A stretch of DNA of 64,000 nucleotides from Halorhodospira halophila (GCF_016653405.1 NZ_NHSN01000032.1:22571-86570); one strand, 5' to 3'. Shown: positions 1 to 9,611, counted from the stretch's first letter. Notes: a model not told the origin generated them from the letters alone. A program made the numbers and translations.

Positions 1-570
1 ATATTGCGCACCGACATATCCGGCATGCCGCTGGAGTGGGTCGGCTTCGAGGAGGCGGTCCGCTACTACTACCTCGGCCAGGTCGCCTACGCCTGCGGCA
101 GTACACTCTACCGGGTCCGAGGCGGGTTCAACTCGGCCACCGGGCGACGATCGTACCTTGACCTGAACTCGATCATCGCCACCGAGGGAACCCGACAGGC
201 ATCGCTCAAGGGTCGACCGGGCTACACGCCCCCGCTCAACAATCCGACCCTGTTCCGCCGCGACGCCCACCTCTGCCTTTACTGCGGCAGGCGCTTCCGT
301 TCCTCCGAACTCTCCCGCGATCACGTCACCCCGGTCAGCCGCGGCGGCGCCAACACCTGGAACAACGTGGTCACCGCCTGCAAGCGCTGCAACAACCACA
401 AGAGCGACCGGACCCCGGAGGCCGCGGGCATGGAGTTGCTGGCGGTGCCATTCACGCCCACCCACGCCGAGTATGTCTACCTGCAGGGCCGGCGCATCCT
501 TGCCGACCAGATGGAGTTCCTGCGCTCGCACTTCCCGCGGCGCAGCCCGCTGCGGGTGCGCGAGCCGTAG
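1..570 (+). CDS. HNH endonuclease family protein (5' end possibly cut by window edge)
   Basis: Predicted HNH nuclease-fold protein. Counting from the TTG at base 4, the zinc-finger-like HNH core spans about residues 91-135: CxxC at C91/C94, the Asp-His pair D106-H107, an Asn near N121 and a second CxxC at C126/C129 followed by N130. All metal-binding and catalytic positions of the family are present. The frame is open to base 1 with no stop, so the true start may lie upstream; TTG at 4 is the only visible alternative. Similar stand-alone HNH proteins are common, chromosomally stable genes in proteobacteria, usually with no known target. It ends 27 bp before the convergent hydrolase gene. The family is clear, but I see nothing that identifies its biological role. 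Confidence 0.8.
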   Translation: MLRTDISGMPLEWVGFEEAVRYYYLGQVAYACGSTLYRVRGGFNSATGRRSYLDLNSIIATEGTRQASLKGRPGYTPPLNNPTLFRRDAHLCLYCGRRFRSSELSRDHVTPVSRGGANTWNNVVTACKRCNNHKSDRTPEAAGMELLAVPFTPTHAEYVYLQGRRILADQMEFLRSHFPRRSPLRVREP

Positions 571-597
571 CCCAGCAGCGCCCTTCTCCGAGGCGGC

Positions 598-3027
598 CTA
601 TTCGGAGCGCTCGATGCGCCGGCGCTCCTCGTAGAGCAGGTAGTCCTGGAGCTGCGGCAGCCGGTGCTCGTCGCCGATGGCGTCCTCGCCGCCAAGGACA
701 TGCCCCGCGCCTGGGTGACCTCCGCGGCCCCGGTCGATGAGCCAGTCCCAGGTCATCTGCCCCGGGTAGATCAGTCCGATATCGGCCCACGCCACCTCGG
801 CCTCGTCCAGATCGCCCTCCGTGTAAGTGGCCACGATGTCGGCCTCCGGGGCGTCGCCCGCCTCCCCGGCCAGGGCAAGCGTGTGCGGCATCGAGACCCG
901 GTGCCAGCGCTGCCCCACGCCCTCGTGGACGGCGAAGGCCACGTCGTAGACCTCACCGGGCTCCAGGGCGTGGCTGTCTGTGGGGTCCGGCGCCTCTAGC
1001 GAGCGGGTCAGGCGAACTCGCCAGGCGCCGTCCTCATAGCCACCGTCGGCCCGGATCGCCCCGCGGCTGCCGTCCGGCTCCTGCAGGAAACGCTGCGGCA
1101 GAACGTCCCCGTCCTCCCAGGGGTGGTCGGGGTCGAAATCGGTGGCGTGCCCCTCGCTCAGGTAGTAAAGGTCGTCCTGGTCGTAGTCACCCGCGAACAA
1201 CCGCTCGCGGTCCAGGGCACGGAAGCCGGCCTCGTCGGGGTCGTACATCCAGCGCGGCTGCTCCGCCTCGTCGTCCCAGTTGTCGGTGAACATGCCGCGT
1301 CCCGCAGAGCTGTGGCGGTACTCGAGGACGTAGCCGTTGTCGGCGTAACCCAGGGGATGGGAGCGGTGGGCACGCCACTGCCACAGGTCGAGGAACTCAC
1401 CGCGCTCGCGCATCGCCTCAAGCTCCGCCTCATCCCGCACGGCCGCCCAGTCGGCGGCGCCGTCACCGTCCTCGCGCGACTGGGGGATGTACTTGCGCAC
1501 GTCCGAGCGCCCCAGGGTCTCGCCCAGGTGGGGGTGGGCCCGTACCTCGTCGGCCCCGGCGGCGCCGGTGAGCCCGCGCATACCCTCGTGGGCGGTCATG
1601 AATCCGCCGTAGCGGTCGAGCCCGACGTCCCCGTCGTCCAAGAGCATGGAGATGCGGTCCTCGTAGAGGCCGTGCTCGTCGGGTTCCGGACCCCCACTCC
1701 CGTAGCGGACCCACTCGCCACCGCTGCCGCGCCCCTCCACCTCGTAGACCCAGTACTGGTGATACCAGGACGGGGCCTCGGTGGCGAACTCGTAGCGGAT
1801 CTGGATGGCCTCGTCGTTGTAGACGGCCCCCACCCGCAAGGTGCGCTCGAGCTCGCCGCGCGGCGGGATATAGACGTTACGCTGCGCATCCTCGGCCAGG
1901 GGCCGGTCCGGTTCCAGGCGGACGTCGAGCAGCGCCGAGGCCGCCCGCCACAGCCGCACGCTGTCGAACAGACCGCCCTCCAGCTCCACGTGGGCGAGAC
2001 CAGCGCTGCGGTAGAGGTGGGCCTCCGGCGCCGCCGCCTCCAGTGCCTCGCTGTGGGAGAAGGGCACCACCCGGTCGTTGGTGCCGTGGACCAACAGCAG
2101 CTCCGGGTGGTAGTCCGACCAATCCCGACGGGACGGGTCCAGCTCCTCCAGGGCATCGCGGTAAGCGGCCGGGATCTGCTCCAAGTAGTCATCGAAGGCC
2201 TGGGGGTCGTCATTGGCGAGCAGATCCACCAGGGCGGCCGCCTCCTCGCCCAGCGCCGCGCGCTCGGCGCCGATGTCCGACTCTGGGTCATCCAGCCGGC
2301 GTTCGGCGATACGCTGCAGCCACTCCCGGTCATCCCCGTCCACCCGGCTGGCCAGTGCCTGGAGGAGAACCCAGCGGCTCTCCGCCCGTGGCGCCGGGTC
2401 ATCCTGGGCGTCGGCCAACGCGTCGTACCCGGTGGTGATGTAGCGCAGCCACGCCTCAAGATCGTAGTACCCACCGATCAGGGCGACGAACTCCACGCGC
2501 CGGCGCAGCTCGTCGTCGGCGGTGGCGAGCAGCACCGGACCGCTCATCAGGCTCAGGGTGCTCACCCCCAGGGGCAGCCCGCGACTCGCCTCGCGGTTGG
2601 CCATATGGCGGACCGCATCGGCGACGTCATCGCGATTCTCCGGCCCCCAGCGCAGCTCGCGCAGCCCCTCCACCTCGGGCACCAGGACCCGGTAGCCGAC
2701 TCGGGTCAGGCTCTCGGCCATCTCCACCAGGCGCCGGTCGTCCTTGCCCTGCTCGGTCAGGCCGTGAATCAGCACCAGGTTGCCGCGGGCCTCGCCGTCC
2801 GGGCGGTAGAGATCCGCCTCGCGCTCGCCTTGGCCCTTGTCGTAGCGCACTGAAGTGCGCTCAGGGTCGCCGCCGCGATCCTGCAGGCGGGTCTCTTCGT
2901 GGCCCTCGGCGCTCAGATCGCCGAGCAGCAAGGCGGCCTCGTACTCCCGGTCGAGGGTGGCGCAACCGCCGGCGGACAGGGCCGCTGCGGCGCAGGCCAG
3001 GGTGGCGGATCGGGGGATTCGGGACAC
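598..3027 (-). CDS. Lipoprotein: alpha/beta hydrolase fused to ethylbenzene-dehydrogenase-type haem-binding domain
   Basis: An 809-residue protein starting at GTG 3027, with a GAGGTG ribosome site just upstream. Residues 1-22 look like a lipoprotein signal ending in AGGC (C22), so the protein probably sits on the periplasmic face of a membrane. Residues about 80-370 are an alpha/beta hydrolase: the oxyanion-type HG at H88-G89, a nucleophile elbow GVSTL with S156 (Leu where the usual GxSxG has Gly), D318 in HGTNDR and H346. Residues about 385-809 resemble the EB_dh family, haem-binding subunits and relatives of ethylbenzene dehydrogenase, including the WYHQYWVYE and GAWRVRLTRSL stretches. There is no CxxCH, and the only cysteines are C12 and C22, so no covalent c-type haem is expected. 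The frame is continuous, so this is a real fusion in the sequence given. Substrate unknown. Confidence 0.8.
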   Translation of the reverse strand: MSRIPRSATLACAAAALSAGGCATLDREYEAALLLGDLSAEGHEETRLQDRGGDPERTSVRYDKGQGEREADLYRPDGEARGNLVLIHGLTEQGKDDRRLVEMAESLTRVGYRVLVPEVEGLRELRWGPENRDDVADAVRHMANREASRGLPLGVSTLSLMSGPVLLATADDELRRRVEFVALIGGYYDLEAWLRYITTGYDALADAQDDPAPRAESRWVLLQALASRVDGDDREWLQRIAERRLDDPESDIGAERAALGEEAAALVDLLANDDPQAFDDYLEQIPAAYRDALEELDPSRRDWSDYHPELLLVHGTNDRVVPFSHSEALEAAAPEAHLYRSAGLAHVELEGGLFDSVRLWRAASALLDVRLEPDRPLAEDAQRNVYIPPRGELERTLRVGAVYNDEAIQIRYEFATEAPSWYHQYWVYEVEGRGSGGEWVRYGSGGPEPDEHGLYEDRISMLLDDGDVGLDRYGGFMTAHEGMRGLTGAAGADEVRAHPHLGETLGRSDVRKYIPQSREDGDGAADWAAVRDEAELEAMRERGEFLDLWQWRAHRSHPLGYADNGYVLEYRHSSAGRGMFTDNWDDEAEQPRWMYDPDEAGFRALDRERLFAGDYDQDDLYYLSEGHATDFDPDHPWEDGDVLPQRFLQEPDGSRGAIRADGGYEDGAWRVRLTRSLEAPDPTDSHALEPGEVYDVAFAVHEGVGQRWHRVSMPHTLALAGEAGDAPEADIVATYTEGDLDEAEVAWADIGLIYPGQMTWDWLIDRGRGGHPGAGHVLGGEDAIGDEHRLPQLQDYLLYEERRRIERSE

Positions 3028-3141
3028 GGTGGCACCTCGCTGTGGACACCCGGAACGGGGTCCGGGACGGTTGAGTCGCAGCCGCCTATTCTGCACGTTG
3101 TCCGTCACGCATCCGACCCCTGAACCGCAGGAGCGCTGGCC

Positions 3142-4032
3142 ATGGATCTGCAACAAACCATCGAGACCGCCATCACCGAGGCCACCGGCGAAGCCTTCGG
3201 CCCGGCCCGCCGGGGCGGCGCCGGGGGCGGCTGCATTAACGACGCCTTCACCCTCAGCGACGGGCACCGCCGCTTCTTCGTCAAGATCAACGATGCCGCC
3301 GGGGCCGAATTGTTCGAGACCGAGGCCGACGCCCTGCGCGAGCTGGCCGGCGCCGGGGCACTGCGGGTGCCGCGGCCGATCGCCGAGGGCGCTCACGGCG
3401 GACAGCACTTCCTGGTCCTCGAGCACATCGACCTCTCCGGCCGGGGCGATACCGCCGGCTACCGGCGCCTGGGCGAGGGGCTGGCCGCCCTGCACGGGGC
3501 CTGCGCCGCGGCCCACGGCTGGCACCGGGACAACTTCATCGGCGCGACACCGCAGCCCAACGGCTGGGACGAGGACTGGGTCCGGTTCTTCCGCGAGCGG
3601 CGGCTGCGCCACCAGCTGCGCCTGGCCGCCGAACGCGGCGCCGGGCGCCGGGTGGTCGACGCCGGGGAACGCCTGGCGGCGGGGCTGGGGGCACTGTTCC
3701 GGGACTACACGCCGGCCCCCTCGCTGCTCCACGGCGACCTGTGGGGTGGCAACGCCGGCTTCGCCCGCGACGGCGCGCCGGTGATCTACGACCCGGCCAC
3801 CTACTACGGCGACCGCGAAACCGACCTGGCCATGAGCGAGCTATTCGGCGGTTTCCCGAGCGCCTTCCATGAGGGCTACGACGCCATCTGGCCGCGTGAT
3901 CCCGGCTACGCGGTACGGCGCGACCTCTACCAGCTCTACCACGTGCTCAACCACTTCAACCTGTTCGGCGGCATGTACCGGAGCCAGTCGCAGCGGCTGA
4001 TCGATCGGCTGCTGGCCGAGATCGGCGGCTGA
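3142..4032 (+). CDS. Fructosamine/ketosamine-3-kinase family protein
   Basis: A 296-residue member of the fructosamine-kinase family, which phosphorylates ketosamine (Amadori) adducts on proteins so that they break down; bacterial members often prefer ribulosamines. Visible kinase elements are a Gly-rich P-loop ending in C31, the ATP-binding K48 in FVKIN, the catalytic HGDLW at 197-201 with N204, and the metal-binding D217 in VIYDPA. Length matches the family. The P-loop cysteine corresponds to the position described as a redox switch in plant and human FN3K. Start is ATG 3142 with a weak GGAG-like site upstream. It diverges from the lipoprotein gene and converges on the squalene/phytoene synthase gene 22 bp downstream. 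Confidence 0.9.
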   Translation: MDLQQTIETAITEATGEAFGPARRGGAGGGCINDAFTLSDGHRRFFVKINDAAGAELFETEADALRELAGAGALRVPRPIAEGAHGGQHFLVLEHIDLSGRGDTAGYRRLGEGLAALHGACAAAHGWHRDNFIGATPQPNGWDEDWVRFFRERRLRHQLRLAAERGAGRRVVDAGERLAAGLGALFRDYTPAPSLLHGDLWGGNAGFARDGAPVIYDPATYYGDRETDLAMSELFGGFPSAFHEGYDAIWPRDPGYAVRRDLYQLYHVLNHFNLFGGMYRSQSQRLIDRLLAEIGG

Positions 4033-4054
4033 GCCAACACCGCGTGACAGTCGC

Positions 4055-5134
4055 TCACGCCGGCTCGCGCGAGCGCACCAGCGGCCGTGGCAGCCCACGG
4101 CCGCTCCAGGCCAGCACCGTGCGCATGGCCCAGTCGCGCTCGGCGGCGTAGTTGGTCAACCCGGCCAGGCGACGCACCTGGCGGCGGCTGATCTTGACTT
4201 CGTCGCCGGATTTGAAGCCGGGGTGCCGGCGGATCTGCCGCAGCGTGGCCAGCGACATCGTCGCCGCCCAGGCACAGAAACGGCGGATGCCCGGCTGCGT
4301 CGGGGGAATGCGCAGGATGTAGGCACGCGCCGCTTCCATGTGCTCGACCCCAATCTCGACCATGCGGCCGATACCGCGGTGGAACCCCGGGTCCTCGCTC
4401 CAGTCCGCATCGGGGCCGAGGCTGCAGCCGGATTCGGTGAAGACCTCCCGCGGCAGCCAACAGACCCCCCGCTGGCGGTCGGCCCAGACATCCTTGATGA
4501 CATTGGTCGCCTGCAGCCCGAGGCCGAAGCGCCGGCCCAGGTCCATCATCTCGTCGCGGTTGCTGTCGAACCCGTCGACCTCGAGGATGAACAGGTCGGT
4601 GAGCATCTCGCCGACCACGCCAGCGACGTAGTAGCAGTACTCCTCGAACTGCGCCCGGTCGGCCAGCCCTACCGGCGAGCGCAGGCGCTGGAAGCGGGCC
4701 ATCCCCTCGCCCATGACCGAAACGCAGCGGATCACCGGCCCCTGGTGGGCCTCGGGCAGCCCGCCGGTCACCGCGATCACGCGTGGCAGCGACACGACCA
4801 GATCGCGCTCGGCCGGCGGCGTGTCCCAGTCGAGCACCGCCTCGATTTCCCTGGCGAGCCGGCCAAGATCGCGGGCGCCGTGGAGGGCCTCCTTGAGGCC
4901 GATCATGAGGTCGTGCTTGGCCTCGACGTCGGCCGCCGAGTGGTCCTCGATGGTATCCGCCACCCGGCACAGCAGGTAGGCGTTGGTGACGGTATCGCGC
5001 AGTACCTCGGGCAACTGCGGGATGGTCAGCGCAAAGGTCCGCGATACGCCGGGCAGCGCCGCCTCCTGATAGGCGCGGTTCACCGCCCAGCGGTAGGCCC
5101 TGTAGCGATCACTCGTGGCTGAAGTGGAATGCAT
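4055..5134 (-). CDS. Squalene/phytoene synthase family protein (likely farnesyl-diphosphate farnesyltransferase)
   Basis: A 359-residue trans-isoprenyl diphosphate synthase of the head-to-head class, which joins two C15 (squalene) or two C20 (phytoene) diphosphates. Two aspartate-rich metal sites are visible: D60-TIE-D64, and a second region at N211-VIK-D215 with D219. The aromatic YCYYVAGVVGE segment (about 166-176) resembles the eukaryote-like squalene synthase subgroup more than CrtB. It is the last gene of the leftward xth-ubiD-reductase run, and its ATG at 5134 lies 26 bp inside the reductase gene, implying coupled translation. No crt or hpn genes are nearby, so squalene is preferred over phytoene as the product, but this is not settled. 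Confidence 0.85.
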   Translation of the reverse strand: MHSTSATSDRYRAYRWAVNRAYQEAALPGVSRTFALTIPQLPEVLRDTVTNAYLLCRVADTIEDHSAADVEAKHDLMIGLKEALHGARDLGRLAREIEAVLDWDTPPAERDLVVSLPRVIAVTGGLPEAHQGPVIRCVSVMGEGMARFQRLRSPVGLADRAQFEEYCYYVAGVVGEMLTDLFILEVDGFDSNRDEMMDLGRRFGLGLQATNVIKDVWADRQRGVCWLPREVFTESGCSLGPDADWSEDPGFHRGIGRMVEIGVEHMEAARAYILRIPPTQPGIRRFCAWAATMSLATLRQIRRHPGFKSGDEVKISRRQVRRLAGLTNYAAERDWAMRTVLAWSGRGLPRPLVRSREPA

Positions 5135-6116
5135 CGTAGAAGAGTCGCTCCGGGTTCAGTCCGTGCTCGAGGAAGGCCGCCCGCGCAGCCTCGGTCATCG
5201 GCGGCGGGCCGCTCATGTAGACATCGAAGCCGGAGAGGTCCGGGTGGTCGTGCACGACGGCCTCGTGCACCCAGCCGACCCGCCCGTCCCACGCGTCTTC
5301 GGCGCCGGGCTCGGAGAGCACCGGGGTGTAATCCACACCGGGGTGGGTCTCGGCCCAGCCCCGGGCCAGGTCGTCCAGGTACAGTCCGGCGCGTTCGCGG
5401 GTGCCCCAGTAGAGGTGAAACCGGCGCCGATCGCCCCGGGCCAGGGCGTGCTCGAGGATCCCCTTGAGCGGGCCGAAACCGGTGCCCCCACCGACCAGCA
5501 GCGCGGGCCGGTCGCCGTCATCGCGCAGATAGAGTTGGCCCAGAGGCCCCTCGATGCGCAGCAGCTCGCCCTCGCGCATCTCGTTGAAGACGTAGTCGGT
5601 GAAGCGCCCGCCGGGGATATGCCGAATGTGCAGCTCCAGGTGCTCGTCGTCCAGGGGCGAGCTGGCCAGGGAGAAGGCGCGCCGCTCGCCGTCGCCGAGC
5701 AGGATCTCGACATACTGCCCCGGCCGGAAGGGAAGGCGTTTGCCCTCGGGCAGACGCAGGAAGAGGCGGCAGATCGACGGCGCCAGGTGTTCCAGGCGGG
5801 CCACCCGCGCCGGCAGGATGCGCGGCGCCGCGGCGACGTCGCCCAGGGGCTCGAGGTCCACCGCCAGATCACTGGCGGCCCGGGCCTGGCAGAGCAGGGC
5901 CAGGCCCGCAGCACGCTCGGCGTCATCCAGGGCCTTGGGCTGGCCCGACGGGTAGGCGACCTCGCCGGCGCGCACCGGCGCACGGCACGTCCCGCAGACG
6001 CCGTTGCGGCAACCGTAGGGCAGCGAGACGCCCTGGCGCAGGGCGGCGTCGAGTACCGCCTCGTCGGGCTCGGCGCCGATCTCGGTGCCGTCACTGAAGC
6101 GCACGGTGTAGGTCAT
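5109..6116 (-). CDS. [2Fe-2S] ferredoxin/FAD/NAD(P)H reductase (CDP-6-deoxy-delta-3,4-glucoseen reductase-like)
   Basis: A 335-residue three-domain electron-transfer flavoprotein. The N-terminal plant-type ferredoxin carries cluster cysteines C36, C41, C44 and C76. An FAD domain with RRAFSLAS follows, then an NAD(P)H domain with VGGGTGFGP and YMSGPPPM. Such proteins pass electrons from NAD(P)H through FAD to a 2Fe-2S centre and on to an oxygenase or other acceptor. Although the family name comes from a sugar-deoxygenation enzyme, gammaproteobacterial copies next to ubiD are housekeeping reductases; E. coli likewise has the flavin reductase fre beside ubiD. It starts 36 bp after ubiD and overlaps the squalene/phytoene synthase gene by 26 bp. 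The partner is unknown. Confidence 0.9.
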   Translation of the reverse strand: MTYTVRFSDGTEIGAEPDEAVLDAALRQGVSLPYGCRNGVCGTCRAPVRAGEVAYPSGQPKALDDAERAAGLALLCQARAASDLAVDLEPLGDVAAAPRILPARVARLEHLAPSICRLFLRLPEGKRLPFRPGQYVEILLGDGERRAFSLASSPLDDEHLELHIRHIPGGRFTDYVFNEMREGELLRIEGPLGQLYLRDDGDRPALLVGGGTGFGPLKGILEHALARGDRRRFHLYWGTRERAGLYLDDLARGWAETHPGVDYTPVLSEPGAEDAWDGRVGWVHEAVVHDHPDLSGFDVYMSGPPPMTEAARAAFLEHGLNPERLFYDAFHFSHE

Positions 6117-6152
6117 GGCCCTCTGCCTGGTTCGTAGGCGGCCGCTGCCGCG

Positions 6153-7619
6153 TCAATCAAGACCGAGTTCCGCCCAATAGGCGTCCACCCGAGCCCGGGT
6201 GGCCTCATCCATGGTGGCCGGTGTGCCCCAGGTGCGGTCGGTCTCCCCGGGCCACTTATTGGTGGCGTCGAGCCCCATTTTCGACCCCAGCCCCGAGACG
6301 GGGGAAGCGAAATCGAGGTAGTCGATAGGGCTGTGGTCGATGAAGGTGGCGTCGCGCCGCGGGTCGCTGCGGGTGGTCAGCGCCCAGATCACCGCCTTCC
6401 AGTCGCGGGCGTCCACGTCGTCATCGGTGACGATGATGAACTTGGTATACATGAACTGGCGCAGGAACGACCAGACCCCGAGGAGGACGCGCTTGGCGTG
6501 CCCGGGGTACTGTTTGCGGATCGTGACCACCGCCAGGCGGTAGGAGCAGCCCTCCGGCGGCAGGTAGAAGTCGACGATCTCCGGGAACTGCTTGCGCAGG
6601 ATGGGCACGAAGACCTCGTTGAGCGCCTCGCCGAGCACCGCCGGCTCGTCCGGGGGCCGTCCGGTGTAGGTGGAGTGGTAGATCGGCGCCGCCCGGTGGG
6701 TGATCCGGTCGATGGTGAACACCGGGAAGGTCTCGGTCTCGTTGTAGTAACCGGTATGGTCGGCGAACGGGCCCTCCTCGGCGGTGTCCCCGGGGTGGAT
6801 GTGGCCCTCTAGCACCACCTCGGCCGAGGCGGGCACCTGGAGCGACGACCCCTTGCAGGTCACCAGCTCCGTCTTCGAGCCGCGCAGCAGACCGGCGAAG
6901 GCGTACTCGCTGATGGCATCGGGCACCGGCGTGACGGCGCCGAGGATGGTGGCCGGATCCGCCCCCAGGGCCACCGCCACCGGGAAGGGCTCGCCGGGGT
7001 GGTGGCGCTGATGCTCGGCGAAATCCAGGGCCCCACCCCGGTGGGCGAGCCAGCGCATGATGACCCGGTTGCGGCCGATCACCTGCTGGCGGTAGATGCC
7101 CAGGTTCTGCCGCTCCTTCTCCGGGCCACGGGTGATCACCAGGGCCCAGGTGATCAGCGGACCGGCATCGCCGGGCCAGCAGGTCTGGATCGGCCAGCGC
7201 GACAGATCCACGTCCTCGCCCTCGATCACCCGCTCCTGGCACGGCGCCTTGCGCACCGTCTTCGGCGACATGTCCAGCACCCGGCGGAAGACCGGCAGCT
7301 GCCGCCAGGCATCGCGCATCCCCTTGGGCGGCTCGGGCTGGCGCAGGAAGGCCAGCAGCTCGCCGATCTCGCGCAGCGCGGCGACATCCTCGGCGCCCAT
7401 GCCGAGGGCCACCCGGTGCGGCGTGCCAAAGAGGTTGCCGAGCACCGGCGTGTCGTAGCCGCGCGGGCGTTCGAAGAGCAACGCCGGGCCGCCGGCACGC
7501 AGGGTCCGGTCGCAGACCTCGGTCATCTCCAGATGCGGGTCCACCGGGTGGCGGATACGCTTGAGCTCGCCCCGGGCCTCGAGGTGCTGGAGGAACTCGC
7601 GCAGGTCGCGGTACTTCAT
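6153..7619 (-). CDS. ubiD: UbiD, 4-hydroxy-3-polyprenylbenzoate decarboxylase
   Basis: A 488-residue prenylated-FMN-dependent decarboxylase that removes the carboxyl group of polyprenyl-4-hydroxybenzoate in ubiquinone synthesis. Full length and collinear with the gammaproteobacterial family: it begins [10 protein letters not shown] and holds the long conserved core through [14 protein letters not shown] and [16 protein letters not shown]. Its ATG at 7619 overlaps the stop of xth by 4 bp (ATGA), so translation is probably coupled. The flavin prenyltransferase UbiX that makes its cofactor is not in the window. Confidence 0.95.
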   Translation of the reverse strand: MKYRDLREFLQHLEARGELKRIRHPVDPHLEMTEVCDRTLRAGGPALLFERPRGYDTPVLGNLFGTPHRVALGMGAEDVAALREIGELLAFLRQPEPPKGMRDAWRQLPVFRRVLDMSPKTVRKAPCQERVIEGEDVDLSRWPIQTCWPGDAGPLITWALVITRGPEKERQNLGIYRQQVIGRNRVIMRWLAHRGGALDFAEHQRHHPGEPFPVAVALGADPATILGAVTPVPDAISEYAFAGLLRGSKTELVTCKGSSLQVPASAEVVLEGHIHPGDTAEEGPFADHTGYYNETETFPVFTIDRITHRAAPIYHSTYTGRPPDEPAVLGEALNEVFVPILRKQFPEIVDFYLPPEGCSYRLAVVTIRKQYPGHAKRVLLGVWSFLRQFMYTKFIIVTDDDVDARDWKAVIWALTTRSDPRRDATFIDHSPIDYLDFASPVSGLGSKMGLDATNKWPGETDRTWGTPATMDEATRARVDAYWAELGLD

Positions 7620-8419
7620 ACCGGGCTCCCGCCCTCGTCCCCCGCCAGCAGCGCGGGGTCGAACTCGGCGACCACCGGGGCGTGATCCGAGGGACGCTCC
7701 CAGCGGCGCGGCTCGACGTCGACCCCGGACGCGGTGCAGGCCCGCGCCAAGGCGCTGCTGGCCAGGATGAGGTCGATGCGCAGGCCTCGGTTGCGCTTGA
7801 AACTATTGACCCGGTAGTCCCACCAGGAGAATTGCGCCTCGGGCTGCTCAAACAGCCGGAAAGTATCCACCAGCCCCAAGTCGAGCACCCCCTGCAGCGC
7901 CTCGCGCTCGGGCGGGCTGAACAGCACCTTGCCCTCCCACTCGGCGGGGTCTTGGACATCCGCCGGCTCTGGGGCGATGTTGAAATCGCCCAGCACCACC
8001 ACCTGCTCGTGGGCCGCCAGCTCCTGGGCCACCCAGTGGTGCAGGGCCTCCAGCCAGCGCAGCTTGTAGTTGTACTTCTCCGAGCCCACCTCCTGGCCGT
8101 TGGGCACGTAGAGATTGATCAGCCGCACCCCGTCCACGGTGCAGGCGAGCACCCGGCGCTGGGCATCGGCGAAGCCGGGCAGATCCGTCACCACCTCCTC
8201 CGGTGTGCTGCGGGCAAGCACGGCCACCCCGTTGTAGGTTCGCTGGCCGGCGAAACACGCCTGGTAACCGGCCTCCTGCAGCGCCGTGAGCGGGAACTGG
8301 TCGTCGGGGACCTTGGTCTCCTGCAGGGCGATCACCGACGGCTCAGCATGCTGCGCCCACGCCTTGACCTGCGGCAGGCGGACCTTCAGGGAGTTCACGT
8401 TCCACGAGGCGATCTTCAC
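7616..8419 (-). CDS. xth: Exodeoxyribonuclease III
   Basis: A 267-residue AP endonuclease/3'-5' exonuclease of the EEP superfamily that acts in base-excision repair. Catalytic elements are visible: N7 in SWNVNSL, E34 in LQETK, the Asp/Asn pair in VLGDFNIAP, and the terminal SDHAPV histidine. The start is GTG 8419, with an AAGGAG site 6 bp upstream; the frame is open further upstream, but that part has no family similarity. First gene of the leftward xth-ubiD-reductase-synthase run. Confidence 0.94.
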   Translation of the reverse strand: MKIASWNVNSLKVRLPQVKAWAQHAEPSVIALQETKVPDDQFPLTALQEAGYQACFAGQRTYNGVAVLARSTPEEVVTDLPGFADAQRRVLACTVDGVRLINLYVPNGQEVGSEKYNYKLRWLEALHHWVAQELAAHEQVVVLGDFNIAPEPADVQDPAEWEGKVLFSPPEREALQGVLDLGLVDTFRLFEQPEAQFSWWDYRVNSFKRNRGLRIDLILASSALARACTASGVDVEPRRWERPSDHAPVVAEFDPALLAGDEGGSPV

Positions 8420-8551
8420 CGGGGTCTCCTTCTTCGGCGGTCGCCCCCAGCTTAACGGCTCGCCGGCGCCGCCACGAGTCCGCCGGGGGCTTGCCGGCAG
8501 CCGGCGCGGCCGGGAAACTGACCGGGTCCACGCCGACAGCAGGGCACGCCC

Positions 8552-9595
8552 ATGGAATACCGTCCACTCGGCCACACCGATCTGCGCGTCAGCAGCATCT
8601 GCCTCGGGACCATGACCTGGGGCGAGCAGAACACCGAGGCCGAGGCCCACGCGCAGCTCGACCTCGCCACCGAGCGTGGGGTCAACTTCATCGACGCCGC
8701 GGAGATGTACCCGGTGCCACCGCGCACCGAGACCGCCGGGCGCACCGAGGCGTATCTGGGCAGCTGGCTGGCCCGCCAGCCTCGCCGCGAGGACCTGGTC
8801 ATCGCCACCAAGATCGCCGGCCCCGGGCTCGACTCGATCCGCGACGGACAGCGCGCCTACACCGCCGAGCAGCTCCGGGAGGCGGTGGACGGCTCGCTGC
8901 GGCGGCTGCAGACCGACTACATCGATCTCTACCAGCTTCACTGGCCCGAGCGCCGCGCCAACTTCTTCGGGCGACTCGACTATCCCTGCCCTGAGGAAGA
9001 AGGCGAGGACGAGCGGGCGCGCATCCGGCGCACCCTGGAGGCGCTGGGCGAGCTGGTGGCCGCCGGGCGGATCCGCGCCATCGGCCTGTCTAACGAGACG
9101 CCCTGGGGGGCGATGCGCTTCATCGCCGAGGCCGAACGCCTGGGCCTGCCGCGCATCGTCTCCATCCAGAACCCGTACAGCCTGCTCAACCGCAGCTACG
9201 AGGTGGGCCTCGCTGAGGTCAGCCACCGCGAGCGCTGCGGCCTGCTGGCCTACTCGCCGCTGGGCTTCGGTGTGCTCAGCGGCAAGTACCTGGACGGGCA
9301 GCGCCCCGCCGCGGCCCGGCTGACCCTCTACGAGCGCTTTCAGCGCTACACCGGCGAGCGGGGCGTAGCGGCCACCCGGGCCTACGTCGAGCTGGCCCGC
9401 GAGCACGATCTCGACCCGGCGCAGATGGCCATCGCCTTCGCCACCCAACGGCCCTTCTGCACCAGCACAATCATCGGCGCCACGACCCAGGCGCAGCTGG
9501 CCGACAACCTGGCCGCGGCCGATCTGACCCTGCCCGAGGCGGTGCATGACGGCATCGAGGCGATCCACGCCGCCAACCCCAACCCGTGCCCGTAA
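8552..9595 (+). CDS. Aldo/keto reductase (Tas-like)
   Basis: A 347-residue NADPH-dependent aldo/keto reductase with the family tetrad: the Asp and Tyr in FIDAAEMYP, the Lys in VIATKIAG and the His in LYQLHWPER. It most resembles E. coli Tas and its relatives, which keep the long Glu-rich insertion after the His and the [15 protein letters not shown] motif. The substrate cannot be read from the sequence. It diverges from xth across a 132 bp gap and is followed closely by the endonuclease V gene. Confidence 0.92.
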   Translation: MEYRPLGHTDLRVSSICLGTMTWGEQNTEAEAHAQLDLATERGVNFIDAAEMYPVPPRTETAGRTEAYLGSWLARQPRREDLVIATKIAGPGLDSIRDGQRAYTAEQLREAVDGSLRRLQTDYIDLYQLHWPERRANFFGRLDYPCPEEEGEDERARIRRTLEALGELVAAGRIRAIGLSNETPWGAMRFIAEAERLGLPRIVSIQNPYSLLNRSYEVGLAEVSHRERCGLLAYSPLGFGVLSGKYLDGQRPAAARLTLYERFQRYTGERGVAATRAYVELAREHDLDPAQMAIAFATQRPFCTSTIIGATTQAQLADNLAAADLTLPEAVHDGIEAIHAANPNPCP

Positions 9596-9611
9596 GCCGG
9601 GGGCCGGCGGC

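Noticed and set aside
1123..2853. Long plus-strand open frame opposite the lipoprotein gene
   Set aside because: Composition is Val/Gly/Gln-rich with no domain sense, and it is exactly antisense to a well-supported gene. Such frames are expected in GC-rich DNA.
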